Part shown: piece after piece, positions 26,148-34,966 of the stretch
Layout of the letters: each line of letters begins with the position of its first letter
Position numbering within the stretch: position 1 is the first letter of the stretch
Assembly (NCBI RefSeq): GCF_000970085.1
Contig: NZ_CP009506.1
Location: 3,720,001 to 3,784,000 of the forward strand
DNA from: Methanosarcina siciliae T4/M
GTDB lineage: Archaea > Halobacteriota > Methanosarcinia > Methanosarcinales > Methanosarcinaceae
Reading direction: 5' to 3'
Length of the DNA: 64,000 nt
Program-made: the position numbers and the translations under genes
Notes under the pieces: model-generated
The model's database searches: none
The model's input: the letters and a program-made list of their open reading frames with translations, nothing else
Told to the model about the DNA's origin: nothing

Positions 26148-27356
26148 TTAACTCCTCACATATATACGGTTAACTTCAGAACCAAATGCTTCCCAATAAG
26201 GTATACGGAAATACACAGGGTTAGGATCACCTATACGCAAATACTCATCCGAACCACTTATTTTGTATCCACGACACATTCGAGCATGGCCATCAACTGC
26301 ACTCTTGAAAGGCCTTCCATTGTCAATCTCATTAGTAGCTTCTTCAAAGTTAATAGAATATTCTACATATGAATTAGGTTTATTTAATCCGTTGCTTGAA
26401 TGATAATAAAGTAACTGCTGGGAATTATTTACCCCGTTAGGGGCTACCCCATCCATCATTTCATATATAGTAGTTTGGTGAGGACTTTCATCATTGTAAT
26501 ATTTAGTAAGCATTTTGGCAGTTGCTGGACCACAGTAGTAACTAGTTATTTGCGCATATACAGTAGCACCGAGATCTACTTCAACATCAGTCCTCGATTT
26601 TGTTATATCGGCACTGAGTTCTTTAATCTTTTCTTCAGTGACTGCCTCATTAATACTAACTCCCTTGGTAGCTGCTGCTTGTTCTATAGATTTAACAAGT
26701 TCATCACTTTTTTGCCAGTGTTCTAGATTATTTTCTATCCCATTCTTTAATCTCTGCTCATATATTGACCATATTCCGGGTTCGGTTTCAGTTGCGGGTT
26801 TATCTGGTACCACATCAAGGGTATAAGCATCCACAAATATCCGATGTTCATCTCCTGTAGTTTTGTCCTTTACTATAGTCATTGCTCCTACGAGAGGATA
26901 ATCGTATACAACCATCTGGGTTGATTTGATTTTTCCATCTGGGTATTCATTTTTGGCGATTTCTATTGATTTATTCATAACTGTAGTGGCATCAAAAGGC
27001 TTTGGCTCAAATAAAACAAGTTGGACTGTTTGCCCAAGCCTTTTATCTGCAGCAATGTCGATTATACCTATCAGGGTTTTATTTTTATAGACCGAAAATT
27101 GATAATACAATTTTTGACCAGTTGGATCGTAAAGCTCCAATGGTTTGGAATCAATAGATGCCCCTGTCCAGTTTTCAAATCCTGATGTGTTAGTTGCGAT
27201 AAAGTTTATCATGTTTGCATTGGCATGCTTAAAAGCTTCCTCAGCAGTTACAGAATAATCTTTTTCTTCCTGTGCACTTACTGCCGGTATTAACACCATA
27301 CCAATCAGCAGTGTTGCTAAAACAAGTATACCTACTCCAATTTTATTACGGTTCAT
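26148..27356 (-). CDS. C39/papain-like secreted cysteine peptidase, copy C (intact)
   Basis: 402 residues. The signal peptide MNRNKIGVGILVLATLLIG...VSAQ is followed by a ~235-residue prodomain-like region ('FENWTGASIDSKPLELYD', 'DEHRIFVDAYTLD'). The C-terminal peptidase domain has Cys275 in 'SYYCGPATAKM', His357 in 'VDGHARMCRGY' and Asp377 in 'IGDPNP', spaced as in C39/papain-like double-glycine-type peptidases (PF13529-like). It should be exported and act outside the cell, probably after removal of the prodomain. It is followed 27 bp later by UPF0228 copy 4. Upstream is the conserved leader with an SD-pairing hairpin. One of two full-length peptidases in the array. Confidence 0.85.
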   Translation of the reverse strand: MNRNKIGVGILVLATLLIGMVLIPAVSAQEEKDYSVTAEEAFKHANANMINFIATNTSGFENWTGASIDSKPLELYDPTGQKLYYQFSVYKNKTLIGIIDIAADKRLGQTVQLVLFEPKPFDATTVMNKSIEIAKNEYPDGKIKSTQMVVYDYPLVGAMTIVKDKTTGDEHRIFVDAYTLDVVPDKPATETEPGIWSIYEQRLKNGIENNLEHWQKSDELVKSIEQAAATKGVSINEAVTEEKIKELSADITKSRTDVEVDLGATVYAQITSYYCGPATAKMLTKYYNDESPHQTTIYEMMDGVAPNGVNNSQQLLYYHSSNGLNKPNSYVEYSINFEEATNEIDNGRPFKSAVDGHARMCRGYKISGSDEYLRIGDPNPVYFRIPYWEAFGSEVNRIYVRS

Positions 27357-27871
27357 TACTTTATCTCCTGTGGATCTTATACCCAGGAGGCAGAATCAGG
27401 CAAGCTAAGTCTTAAATACAGACAGAGCTAACATAACTCATGCCTTCAAGGCGTGTTTTGTGGAGTTCGGGCGGTACCTGGAAAGCATTTCTGAACTCCA
27501 TAAATCCCTCTTATCTAACTCCTTATAAGTTTTCTGTGTAAATTCTCAAACAATTCGATTTTCGAACTGATTTTGAGTCTGTAATTGCCTGTAATAGTTC
27601 CTTGACCTTAACAGTTTGATGATTTGGCCAGAAATTATATAAATATGTATATTGTCTCCTTATATATTCAAGTACGTCTCTATAAAATTCTCAGTTCTAC
27701 TGAATATTCTCATATATTGATTTTTGTTTAAATGTTACAGTTTTGCCGCATAAAATCAGTGTTTGTATCTAATGTAGGCCTGTATATATTATAAACCTTT
27801 GAATTTTTGGCATGTCTATCTCAAAATTAGGTCTCCTATATTTTAGACAAATTATGACAAAATATCGCTCA
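27357..27871 (-). promoter_or_regulatory. Peptidase leader C (reference copy): TATA box, conserved hairpins, SD-pairing stem
   Basis: On the minus strand the order is: TATA box TATTTATATAATT (27633-27645), about 250 nt of untranslated leader, then ATG at 27356. The leader holds a stem GGAGUUC...GAACUCC (~27460-27498) and a small stem GCC..GGC (~27440-27456). A third stem has CUCCUG (27384-27389) pairing with CAGGAG (27365-27370); the latter contains the Shine-Dalgarno 8 nt before ATG. The whole leader is nearly identical in cassettes 0-7, far beyond what a promoter alone would need. Recent duplication is one reason; the conserved pairings suggest translational control as well. Confidence 0.7.
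27365..27389 (-). promoter_or_regulatory. Shine-Dalgarno-sequestering hairpin of peptidase leader C
   Basis: Six pairs CUCCUG/CAGGAG enclose a short inner stem and loop; the SD AGGAG lies wholly in the 3' arm. In copies F and H the SD arm has become CGGGAG, so one U-A pair becomes U-G and the stem is kept. In copy C itself the inner stem is weakened (AUCC in place of AUAC). Confidence 0.65.
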
Positions 27872-28030
27872 CACCCTTACCTGCGGAATGGGCTTTTCTC
27901 AGCTCCACCTTAACAAAATACCTTTCTCCAGGTTACCAAAACCAAACTCGACAGTCTCCAGAGGGCCGGTATGGAATTAATGATTCATATGTGCCCGAAC
28001 TGCCATATCCAGTACGACCGCTACCAGCCC
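27872..28030 (+). pseudogene. hdrB 3'-end relic 3
   Basis: About 50 codons of the hdrB end with a 1-2 bp deletion (ACAAAATACC instead of ACAAGAACACC), ending at the CAATACAATCATTG breakpoint. Identical in structure to relics 4 and 6; non-functional. Confidence 0.8.
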
Positions 28031-28084
28031 GCGCTGCAATACAATCATTGCTGCAATAATCAAAAAATAGAATACGGCGGGTAA

Positions 28085-29461
28085 TTACCTTTTCCCAAGT
28101 TTCCACCCTGCAGACAGGCAGGTCAGGCTTCCCAATAATCCGAAGCCTGGCGTAGAATTATTTTTGCTCGGTTCATTTTCATTTGAGCTATTATCCTTAC
28201 CAGATTCTGAATTCTTTTCACCGCTGTAATTATTTAATTCGACAGTGTTTATTTCTTCAGATGAAGAAATATTAGTTCCTTCAATCCCTCTGTCTTCAGT
28301 TGAACTGGAGGTTTCCTCTGTGCTTTGGGCAGTCATATCAGAATCTGTAGGAGGTACAATTACAACATTAGTAGGGTGGACTCCTGCATTCACCGTAGCC
28401 GTAACAGTGTCCGTGTCTGTGTCAATTACGGATACATTGTCGCTGTTGGCGTTTGTCACATATACATTTTTTCCGTCCGGTGTGACTGCAACTCCTAAAG
28501 GAGTAATTCCTACAGGAACTGTGGCTGTAACAGTGTTATTTACTGTGTCAATTACAGAAACAGTGTTACCGGAATCATTGTAGTTACCAGAGATTGTCAC
28601 ATATGCCTTTTTTCCATCAAGACTGACTGCAATATCACTGGGGTTATCTCCTACGGACACGGTGGCCGTAACATTGTCTGCAGTTGTGTCGATTACAGAA
28701 ACAGTGTTGCTGCCTGTATTAGTCACGTAAACCTTATTTCCATCAGGAGCAATTGCAACTTCATAAGGACTGTCTCCTACAGATATAGTGGTTGTAACTT
28801 TGTTTGTAATTGCGTCAATTACAGAAGTAGTATTGTTGAAAATGTTCGTAACATAGATTTTTTTTCCGTCAGGACTAATGACAACATTACGAGTAATCAT
28901 CCCCACATTAATCTGTTCCATTAAAGTATTTGTAGCTGTGTCAATTACAGAGATATTGGTGCTATCACGGTCCGTCACATAAACTTTTGTTCCTGCAGGG
29001 TTGACTGCAACTTGCATAGGATAACCTCCTACATTCACTGTAGCACTAACCGTATTTGTCGCTATGTCAATTACCGAGATAGTTGGACCGAATCCTGGAG
29101 TTGCCACATATACCTTTGTTCCTGCAGGGTTGACTGCAATATCTCTAGGCCAGCCTTCTACAGGCACTCTGGCTGTAACATTGTTAGTTGCTGTGTCAAT
29201 TACAGCGACATTATGAGTAGGAAGAGTACCATTATAATTCGTATCGTAATAATAACCTCTCTGATCATAATCTCCCAGATTTGTCACATATGCAAACGGA
29301 GCCGCACCAGCTACACCTATCAGTATTAAAATCAGAAGTGCAGTTATTCCTAAAACTCTTATGAAGGTATATCCTCTGTATGCTTTATTAGATATTGCTG
29401 CAGATGGAAGTAGAATAGAAAAAGTGTCAATCGATATCGTTGATATAGTTTTGCGTTTCAT
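28085..29461 (-). CDS. YVTN beta-propeller surface protein with PGF-CTERM tail (P4)
   Basis: 458 residues. An N-terminal extension (MKRKTISTISIDTFS…) shared with P2, P6 and P8 is followed by the signal 'ITALLILILIGVAGAAPFAY' and seven YVTN blades nearly identical to P3 and P8. An Asn/Ser/Glu-rich stalk and an intact 'STPGFGLLGSLTC' sorting tail with basic end complete it. ATG follows GGGG. Exported and presumably anchored in the surface layer by an archaeosortase encoded elsewhere. It differs from P3 mainly in the first 40 residues and in scattered stalk residues, which implies gene conversion. Confidence 0.9.
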   Translation of the reverse strand: MKRKTISTISIDTFSILLPSAAISNKAYRGYTFIRVLGITALLILILIGVAGAAPFAYVTNLGDYDQRGYYYDTNYNGTLPTHNVAVIDTATNNVTARVPVEGWPRDIAVNPAGTKVYVATPGFGPTISVIDIATNTVSATVNVGGYPMQVAVNPAGTKVYVTDRDSTNISVIDTATNTLMEQINVGMITRNVVISPDGKKIYVTNIFNNTTSVIDAITNKVTTTISVGDSPYEVAIAPDGNKVYVTNTGSNTVSVIDTTADNVTATVSVGDNPSDIAVSLDGKKAYVTISGNYNDSGNTVSVIDTVNNTVTATVPVGITPLGVAVTPDGKNVYVTNANSDNVSVIDTDTDTVTATVNAGVHPTNVVIVPPTDSDMTAQSTEETSSSTEDRGIEGTNISSSEEINTVELNNYSGEKNSESGKDNSSNENEPSKNNSTPGFGLLGSLTCLSAGWKLGKR

Positions 29462-29686
29462 CTTTTCCCCAAACGATGTTTATCTTTCATGTAACGTCAT
29501 TATCAAAAGTGCGGATTCGGGATATTTTTCTAAAATCTTCATTAATTAAGTCAATTTCAAGACAAAAGTAAACGGTTGCAAGGTGAAATAATTTCAGGAT
29601 AAAAACATATTTTAGCCCAATTATCCTGTTTTTCTTTTTGGGATATCGTTCTTATGTATAAATATCTGTATGTTTCTTTACTCGAT

Positions 29687-31738
29687 TCAGATTGATTTTT
29701 TACAGAGGAACAATAAAATAATGGAAAAAGTTAAAAAATTAAATTTATCGGGAATCGTATGGGGAGCAGTTTGTACGTTGATCTCACGCGTCTTTGAAGC
29801 TGTACCATTTGCATTGCTAATCGTCAGGTTAACAGTATAGGTTCCTTCTGAAGAGTAAATATGGACCGGGTTTTGATTCGTAGAATTATCTCCGTCTCCA
29901 AAGTCCCAGTTCCATGCAGTTACAGTCTGAGGAGAACTGTCATTAAACTGGACCGAGAGAGGCGCATAACCGGATGTGATATTGCTGCTGAAATTTGCGA
30001 CAAGATGTGCTGGTTTCTCTGGATTTGCTTTCAGAATAACTAGACCATTACCAATGCCGGCTACATAGACGTAATTGTCTGAAGCCGAAACACCCCATGC
30101 AGACCCAACACTATTGCAACTTCCTTTTATATTTGGGGAAGAAGGATTACTTATATCAACAATCGAAAGACCTTGGTCATTGGTTATATAAGCATAATTG
30201 CCTGAAACCGAAATACCCCAAGTGGATTCGGTAAAATTACAACTTCCCTTCATAATTGGAGAAGAAAGGTTGCTTATATCAATAATCACAAGACTATGAT
30301 TACCGGTTACATAGGCATAATTATCTGAAACCGAAACACCACAAGCAGATCCGGTAATATTGTGACTTCCCTTTATAATTGGAGAAGAGGGATTGCTTAT
30401 ATCAACGATCACAAGACCCCGATTATTGGTTACATAGGCGTAATTGCCGGAAACTGAAACACCAAGACCTCCAGTAGTATTGCAACTCCCCTTTATAATT
30501 GGAGAAGAAGGGTTGCTTATATCAATAATCACAAGACCACTATCGTCATCGACTACGTAGGCGCAATTGTCTAAAACCGAAATACCTCTAGCACGCCCGC
30601 CAGTATCATAACTTCCTTTGAGAGTTGGAGAAGAAGGATTGCTTATATCAACAATCATAAGACCTTGGTCCCAGTCGGTTACATAGGCATAATTGCCGGA
30701 AGCTGAAACACCGTAAACAGATCCGACACTATTATAACTTCCACTTAGAATTGGAGAAGAAGGATTGCTTATATCAATAATCATAAGACCATGATTATTG
30801 GTTACATAGGCATAATTGCCTAATATTGAAATATCTCCAGCACGTCCGTTTGTATCATAACTCCCTTTGAAAGTAGGAGAAGACGAGTTACTTACATCAA
30901 CAATTACAAGAGCGTTTTCGTAATCAGCTAAATAGGCATAATTGCCAGAAACTGAAACGCTTAAAAAATATCCATTATTAGTAGATCTGGGAGGAGCATA
31001 CCTTCCTTTTAGAATTGGAGACGACGGATTGCTTATATCAACAATCACAAGACCATTATCCCAATCGGCTATATAGGCGTAATTACCTGAAACCGAAACA
31101 CCGTAAGCCAATCCACCAGTATCGCAGCTTCCTTTAAGAATCGGGGAAGAAGGGTTGCTGATATCCACAATTGCAAGACTATGATTATCGGTTACATAGG
31201 CGTAATTGCCAGAAACTGAAACACTTTTAGCACGCTCGCCTGTATTGCAGCTTCCTTTTAGAATTGGAGAAGATGGATTACTTACATCGATGACTACAAG
31301 ACCATTATTGTCATCGACTATGTAGGCGTAATTGCCCGAAATTGAAATACCCCTAGCAGATCCAACATCATCATAACTTCCTTCTCTAATTGGAGAAGAT
31401 GAGTTGCTTATATCAACGATCACAAGACCACTATCACCATCGGCTACATAGGCGTAGTTATCGGATACTTTGATATCATTTACGAAACCTTTTGTCATAA
31501 TCTTACTCACTAAAACAGGCGAAGAAGAATTAGTGATATCTAGTATCAAAAGATCCTGTCCCTGTCCAACGTAGGCGTAATTTCCAACGATATCAACGGC
31601 ATCTATTTGCCCGCCAAAATGTCCCATCAATTCCATGTTAACTCCAGGAGTAGCTGTTGCCCCGGCGGCTGATCCCGTAGTCATCGCCAAAAATGCAACA
31701 AACATAAATAGATAAATTTTTTGTCTATTCATTTCCAT
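29687..31738 (-). CDS. Secreted LVIVD-repeat protein with a C-terminal PKD domain
   Basis: 683 residues. A signal peptide (residues ~5-27) is followed by about a dozen ~42-residue repeats of the form 'VSGNYAYVTD..GLVIVDISNPSSPILKGSCNT' (LVIVD repeat, beta-propeller-like). Residues ~585-660 form a PKD domain ('SGYAPLSVQFNDSSP', 'WNWDFGDGDNSTNQNPVHIY'). The last ~20 residues are hydrophobic with a KK end but no PGF motif. It is exported and probably surface-attached, likely in adhesion or matrix contact. It occupies the place of UPF0228 between propeller P4 and peptidase copy D and is the only one of its kind in the array. ATG at 31738 follows GGCGG. Confidence 0.85.
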   Translation of the reverse strand: MEMNRQKIYLFMFVAFLAMTTGSAAGATATPGVNMELMGHFGGQIDAVDIVGNYAYVGQGQDLLILDITNSSSPVLVSKIMTKGFVNDIKVSDNYAYVADGDSGLVIVDISNSSSPIREGSYDDVGSARGISISGNYAYIVDDNNGLVVIDVSNPSSPILKGSCNTGERAKSVSVSGNYAYVTDNHSLAIVDISNPSSPILKGSCDTGGLAYGVSVSGNYAYIADWDNGLVIVDISNPSSPILKGRYAPPRSTNNGYFLSVSVSGNYAYLADYENALVIVDVSNSSSPTFKGSYDTNGRAGDISILGNYAYVTNNHGLMIIDISNPSSPILSGSYNSVGSVYGVSASGNYAYVTDWDQGLMIVDISNPSSPTLKGSYDTGGRARGISVLDNCAYVVDDDSGLVIIDISNPSSPIIKGSCNTTGGLGVSVSGNYAYVTNNRGLVIVDISNPSSPIIKGSHNITGSACGVSVSDNYAYVTGNHSLVIIDISNLSSPIMKGSCNFTESTWGISVSGNYAYITNDQGLSIVDISNPSSPNIKGSCNSVGSAWGVSASDNYVYVAGIGNGLVILKANPEKPAHLVANFSSNITSGYAPLSVQFNDSSPQTVTAWNWDFGDGDNSTNQNPVHIYSSEGTYTVNLTISNANGTASKTREINVQTAPHTIPDKFNFLTFSIILLFLCKKSI

Positions 31739-32044
31739 TAATTAGGCCGCCTATCTTTCAATTAAGATTACTTGGATATGATATCCGCAACGTAATGACC
31801 TGTGAAACTTACTATTCGTAGGAACTTCTATTGACGATTATGATAATTGAAAATTAAGATTTATGATATCGGAAATACACAGAGGTTGTTCTATGACGAT
31901 TTCACAATAACGAGTGCCTTTGCAATTCTAAAAAATATACATCGAGGATCTAGATAAACTCCAATTTTTGGCTGGCTATTATAAATTATAAGCAACTATA
32001 AGCAACCGTTGAAACCGAAGTTTATCAAACTCCTCTAAGGAATC
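31739..32044. other. Intergenic spacer downstream of peptidase copy D
   Basis: A gap of 306 bp, AT-rich. The part nearest the peptidase gene (31900-32044) repeats the region downstream of copy B (21870-22006), with shared 'AACTCCTCTAAGGAAT' text. The rest should hold the promoter of the LVIVD gene. No ORF or hairpin stands out. Confidence 0.5.
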
Positions 32045-33268
32045 TTAGGAAGGTCTCACATATACACGCGCGACTTCGTTATTAGCACCACAGCGTTCAA
32101 TTATATATGAGCCAGATCCAACAGGCTTTGGATCAATAATATACATATAAACTAATGAACCAGATGATAAGTATCCATAACAAAGTCGAAAATGCCCTTT
32201 AATCAGACTCATAAAAGGCCTATTATTGTTAATCTCACCAATGACGCCCATAGAACTAAGTGTATAATCATCATCTGTGCCTCGTTGTGCTAATCCTGAC
32301 CAACTTTTACAATAATCTACAGCGTCGGGAATTGAGAGCCCTCCTTTCAGATTATCCGGGTCATGTCCTTCAAATTCGTAGATGTAATCTTGTGTCTGAT
32401 ATATATCACATATGTATTCACCAATCATTTGGCAACATGCGCAACCACAGTAAACATCGTTTTCTTGTCCACGCTTGGTAACAGGAAGCGTAATACCACT
32501 TGCTTTTGGCGTTACCACGTCAGCACTTAGTTTTTCAATATTTTCTTCCGTGACTGCCGCATTAATATTAACTCCTTTATTCGCCGCTGCTTGTTCTATA
32601 GATTTTATGAGTTGATCACTTTTCTCCCACTCTTTTAAATTCTCTTCCACTCCATTCTCCAATTTCATCTCATACATTGACCAAACTCCAGGCTCGGTTT
32701 CAGTTGCAGGTTTATCTTCTACCTCTTCAAGAGTATATGCATCTACAAATATCCGGTGTTTAACTCCAGTGACTTTATCTTTTATAATGGTCATTGCCCC
32801 GATACTTGGATAGCTGTATACAACCATTTTAGTTGATTTGATTTCCCCATCTGGGTATTCATTTTTAGCGATTTCTTTTGACTTCTTAATGGCTTCAGCC
32901 ACTTTATAAGTTTCAGGATCAAATGCAATGTCGTTGAATGAGTTTCCCAGCGTTTTATTGGCATAAATGTCAATTGTACCTATCAATTTTTTTTCTTTGT
33001 ATACTGAGAATTGATAAAATAATTTCTGACCATTTATGTCATAAAGCTCAACCGGTTTGGGATCAACAGATGCACCGGTCCAGTTTTCAAAGCCTGGTGC
33101 ATCGGCTGCTATGAAACTTATCATGTTCGCACTGGCATGCTTAAAAGCTTCCTCAGCAGTTACAGAATAATCTTTTTCTGCCTGTGCACTTACTGCCGGC
33201 ATTAACACCATACCAATCAGCAGTGTTGCTAAAACAAGTATACCTACTCCAATTTTATTACGGTTCAT
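32045..33268 (-). CDS. C39/papain-like secreted cysteine peptidase, copy D (intact)
   Basis: 407 residues with the same plan as copy C: signal peptide to residue ~29, prodomain-like region to ~245, then the peptidase domain with Cys274 in 'DVYCGCACCQMIGEYI', His359 in 'IKGHFRLCYGY' and Asp379 in 'YIIDPKP'. Extra cysteines after the nucleophile (CGCACC) replace the usual CGPA and are shared only with copy B. The poly-A run after 'YKE' has eight A, keeping the frame, whereas copy B has seven. No UPF0228 follows; the next gene downstream is the LVIVD protein. Confidence 0.85.
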   Translation of the reverse strand: MNRNKIGVGILVLATLLIGMVLMPAVSAQAEKDYSVTAEEAFKHASANMISFIAADAPGFENWTGASVDPKPVELYDINGQKLFYQFSVYKEKKLIGTIDIYANKTLGNSFNDIAFDPETYKVAEAIKKSKEIAKNEYPDGEIKSTKMVVYSYPSIGAMTIIKDKVTGVKHRIFVDAYTLEEVEDKPATETEPGVWSMYEMKLENGVEENLKEWEKSDQLIKSIEQAAANKGVNINAAVTEENIEKLSADVVTPKASGITLPVTKRGQENDVYCGCACCQMIGEYICDIYQTQDYIYEFEGHDPDNLKGGLSIPDAVDYCKSWSGLAQRGTDDDYTLSSMGVIGEINNNRPFMSLIKGHFRLCYGYLSSGSLVYMYIIDPKPVGSGSYIIERCGANNEVARVYVRPS

Positions 33269-33783
33269 TACTTTATCTCCTGTGTATCTTATACCCAGGA
33301 GGCAGAATCAGGCAAGCTAAGCCTTAAATACAGACAAAGCTAACATAACTCATGCCTTTAGGGCGTGTTTTGTGGAGTTCGGGCGGTACCTGGAAAGCAC
33401 TTCTGAACTCCATAAATCCCTCTTATCTAACTCCTTATAAGTTTTCTGTGTAAATTCTCAAACAATTCGATTTTCGAACTGATTTTGAGTCTGTAATTGC
33501 CTGTAATAGTTCCTTGACCTTGACAGTTTGATGATTTGGCCAGAAATTATATAAATATGTATATTGTCTCCTTATATATTCAAGTACTTCTCTATAAACT
33601 TCCCAATTCTACTGAATATTCTCATACATTGATTTTTATTTAAATCTCACAGTTTTACCACATAGAATCAGTGTTTGTATCTTATTGGAGTCTTTATATA
33701 TTATAATCCTTCTAATTTTTAGCATATCTAGTTATGCATTAGGTAACCTATATTTTAGACAAATTATGACAAAATATCGCTCA
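33269..33783 (-). promoter_or_regulatory. Peptidase leader D
   Basis: Leader copy with SD hairpin at 33277-33301, large hairpin near 33373-33411 and TATA region ATTATATAAATA at ~33546-33557. Very close in sequence to leaders B, C and G. Confidence 0.7.
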
Positions 33784-33943
33784 CACCCTTACCTGCGGAA
33801 TGGGCTTTTCTCAGCTCCACCTTAACAAAATACCTTTCTCCAGGTTACCAAAACCAAACTCGACAGTCTCCAGAGAGCCGGTATGGAATTAATGATCCAT
33901 ATGTGCCCGAACTGCCATATCCAGTACGACCGCTACCAGCCCG
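33784..33943 (+). pseudogene. hdrB 3'-end relic 4
   Basis: Same form and breakpoint as relic 3: about 50 codons from 'TCGMGFS' to 'CHIQYDRYQP', frameshifted by ACAAAATACC. It opens cassette 4. Confidence 0.8.
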
Positions 33944-33992
33944 CGCTGCAATACAATCATTGCTGCAATAATCAAAAAATAGAATACAGCGG

Positions 33993-34322
33993 GTAATTAC
34001 CTTTTCCCAAGTTTCCACCCTACATACAGGCCGGCCAGGCTTTCCAATAACCCGAAGCCTGGAGTAGAGTTATTTTTGCTCGATTCATTTCCACCTGAGC
34101 TACTACCATTATCTGGTCCCGAATTATTGTCCTAATGATTGAATTCGATAGCGTTTATTTATCAGGAGACGATAAGTTCGTTTCTTCAACTCCTTAACTT
34201 CCAGTTGCATTGGAAGTTGTCCGTGTGTTTTGATCAATCATGTTCGAATTAATAATAAGGCCTACTGGCAACTCCAGTAGGGCAGATTCTGCAGTCACCG
34301 TTGCCGTAACAGTAATACTGTC
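33993..34322 (-). pseudogene. Decayed 3' part of a YVTN propeller gene
   Basis: The minus strand still shows the 'STPGFGLLESLAGLYVGWKLGK'-like tail (shortened here), the Asn-rich stalk with stops and deletions, and part of the last blade (TVTATVTAE-like). Several frameshifts and stops are present. The upstream side joins the 3' end of UPF0228 copy 5. It shows that two propeller genes once lay in this cassette. Confidence 0.65.
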
Positions 34323-34325
34323 AAA

Positions 34326-34913
34326 TCAAGGATAAAGGTAACTAAGCTGTACAGTAACAATATTCTCTTTTTGTTCAAGATCGTTTTTTATTCTTATTGC
34401 TTCTTCTTCCGGAATCCACCATTTCTTAGATCCCTCATAAAAACGAATTTCGCACCAAACAAACCTTTTTAACTGAAGATCGTATTTATCCAGTATTGCA
34501 AGGAAATTTTTATCATATGTAGCTTGTTCAGAGACAGTAATAATATAATAATTACCTTTTTTGATAGTGGGAACAGACTTAGTCCAATTGTTTTCTTCTC
34601 CAAATTCGTCTCTTACATCTGTTATTTTATCTTTGTCCACCATTATGTAATATCTTTCATCTGTGCTATTTGTATCATATTCCATACTATAGTTTATAGT
34701 TATGTTAGAGTTTTGAAGAGTAGTTTTTACCTCAGACTCAGAAACTCCATCTGTATATTGAATATACAGGCCACCGACTTGTAATCCAGGAACCGGAAAA
34801 GATGTATTAACTGACGGTTTCGTGTCAATTGTCGTTTTTATAAATAATACTGCAATTATTATGATAGTCAGGAAAGCAATAAAAAAAATAATTTTCTTTG
34901 AAATTTTATTCAT
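34326..34913 (-). CDS. UPF0228 protein (copy 5)
   Basis: About 195 residues from ATG 34913. Anchor 'KKIIFFIAFLTIIIIAVLF', a short Thr/Ser spacer, then 'VGGLYIQYTDGVSESEVKTT', 'RYYIMVDKDKITDVRDEF', 'GNYYIITVSEQ', 'LKRFVWCEIRFYEG' and 'WIPEEEAIRIKNDLEQ'. It is a complete family member. It begins 54 bp after the stop of propeller P5 on the same strand, so it may be the distal gene of a propeller-UPF0228 transcript, an order not seen in the peptidase-linked copies. The frame extends upstream but that part overlaps the propeller tail and is not expected to be translated. Confidence 0.82.
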   Translation of the reverse strand: MNKISKKIIFFIAFLTIIIIAVLFIKTTIDTKPSVNTSFPVPGLQVGGLYIQYTDGVSESEVKTTLQNSNITINYSMEYDTNSTDERYYIMVDKDKITDVRDEFGEENNWTKSVPTIKKGNYYIITVSEQATYDKNFLAILDKYDLQLKRFVWCEIRFYEGSKKWWIPEEEAIRIKNDLEQKENIVTVQLSYLYP

Positions 34914-34966
34914 ATCAACATCTCCCCAAAAAAGAAAATTTCGATAACTTCTGCCTTTTGACTGGC

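Noticed and set aside
27357..27871. Leader as a separate small RNA gene on the plus strand
   Set aside because: The TATA box, hairpins and Shine-Dalgarno only make sense on the minus strand, ending at the peptidase ATG.
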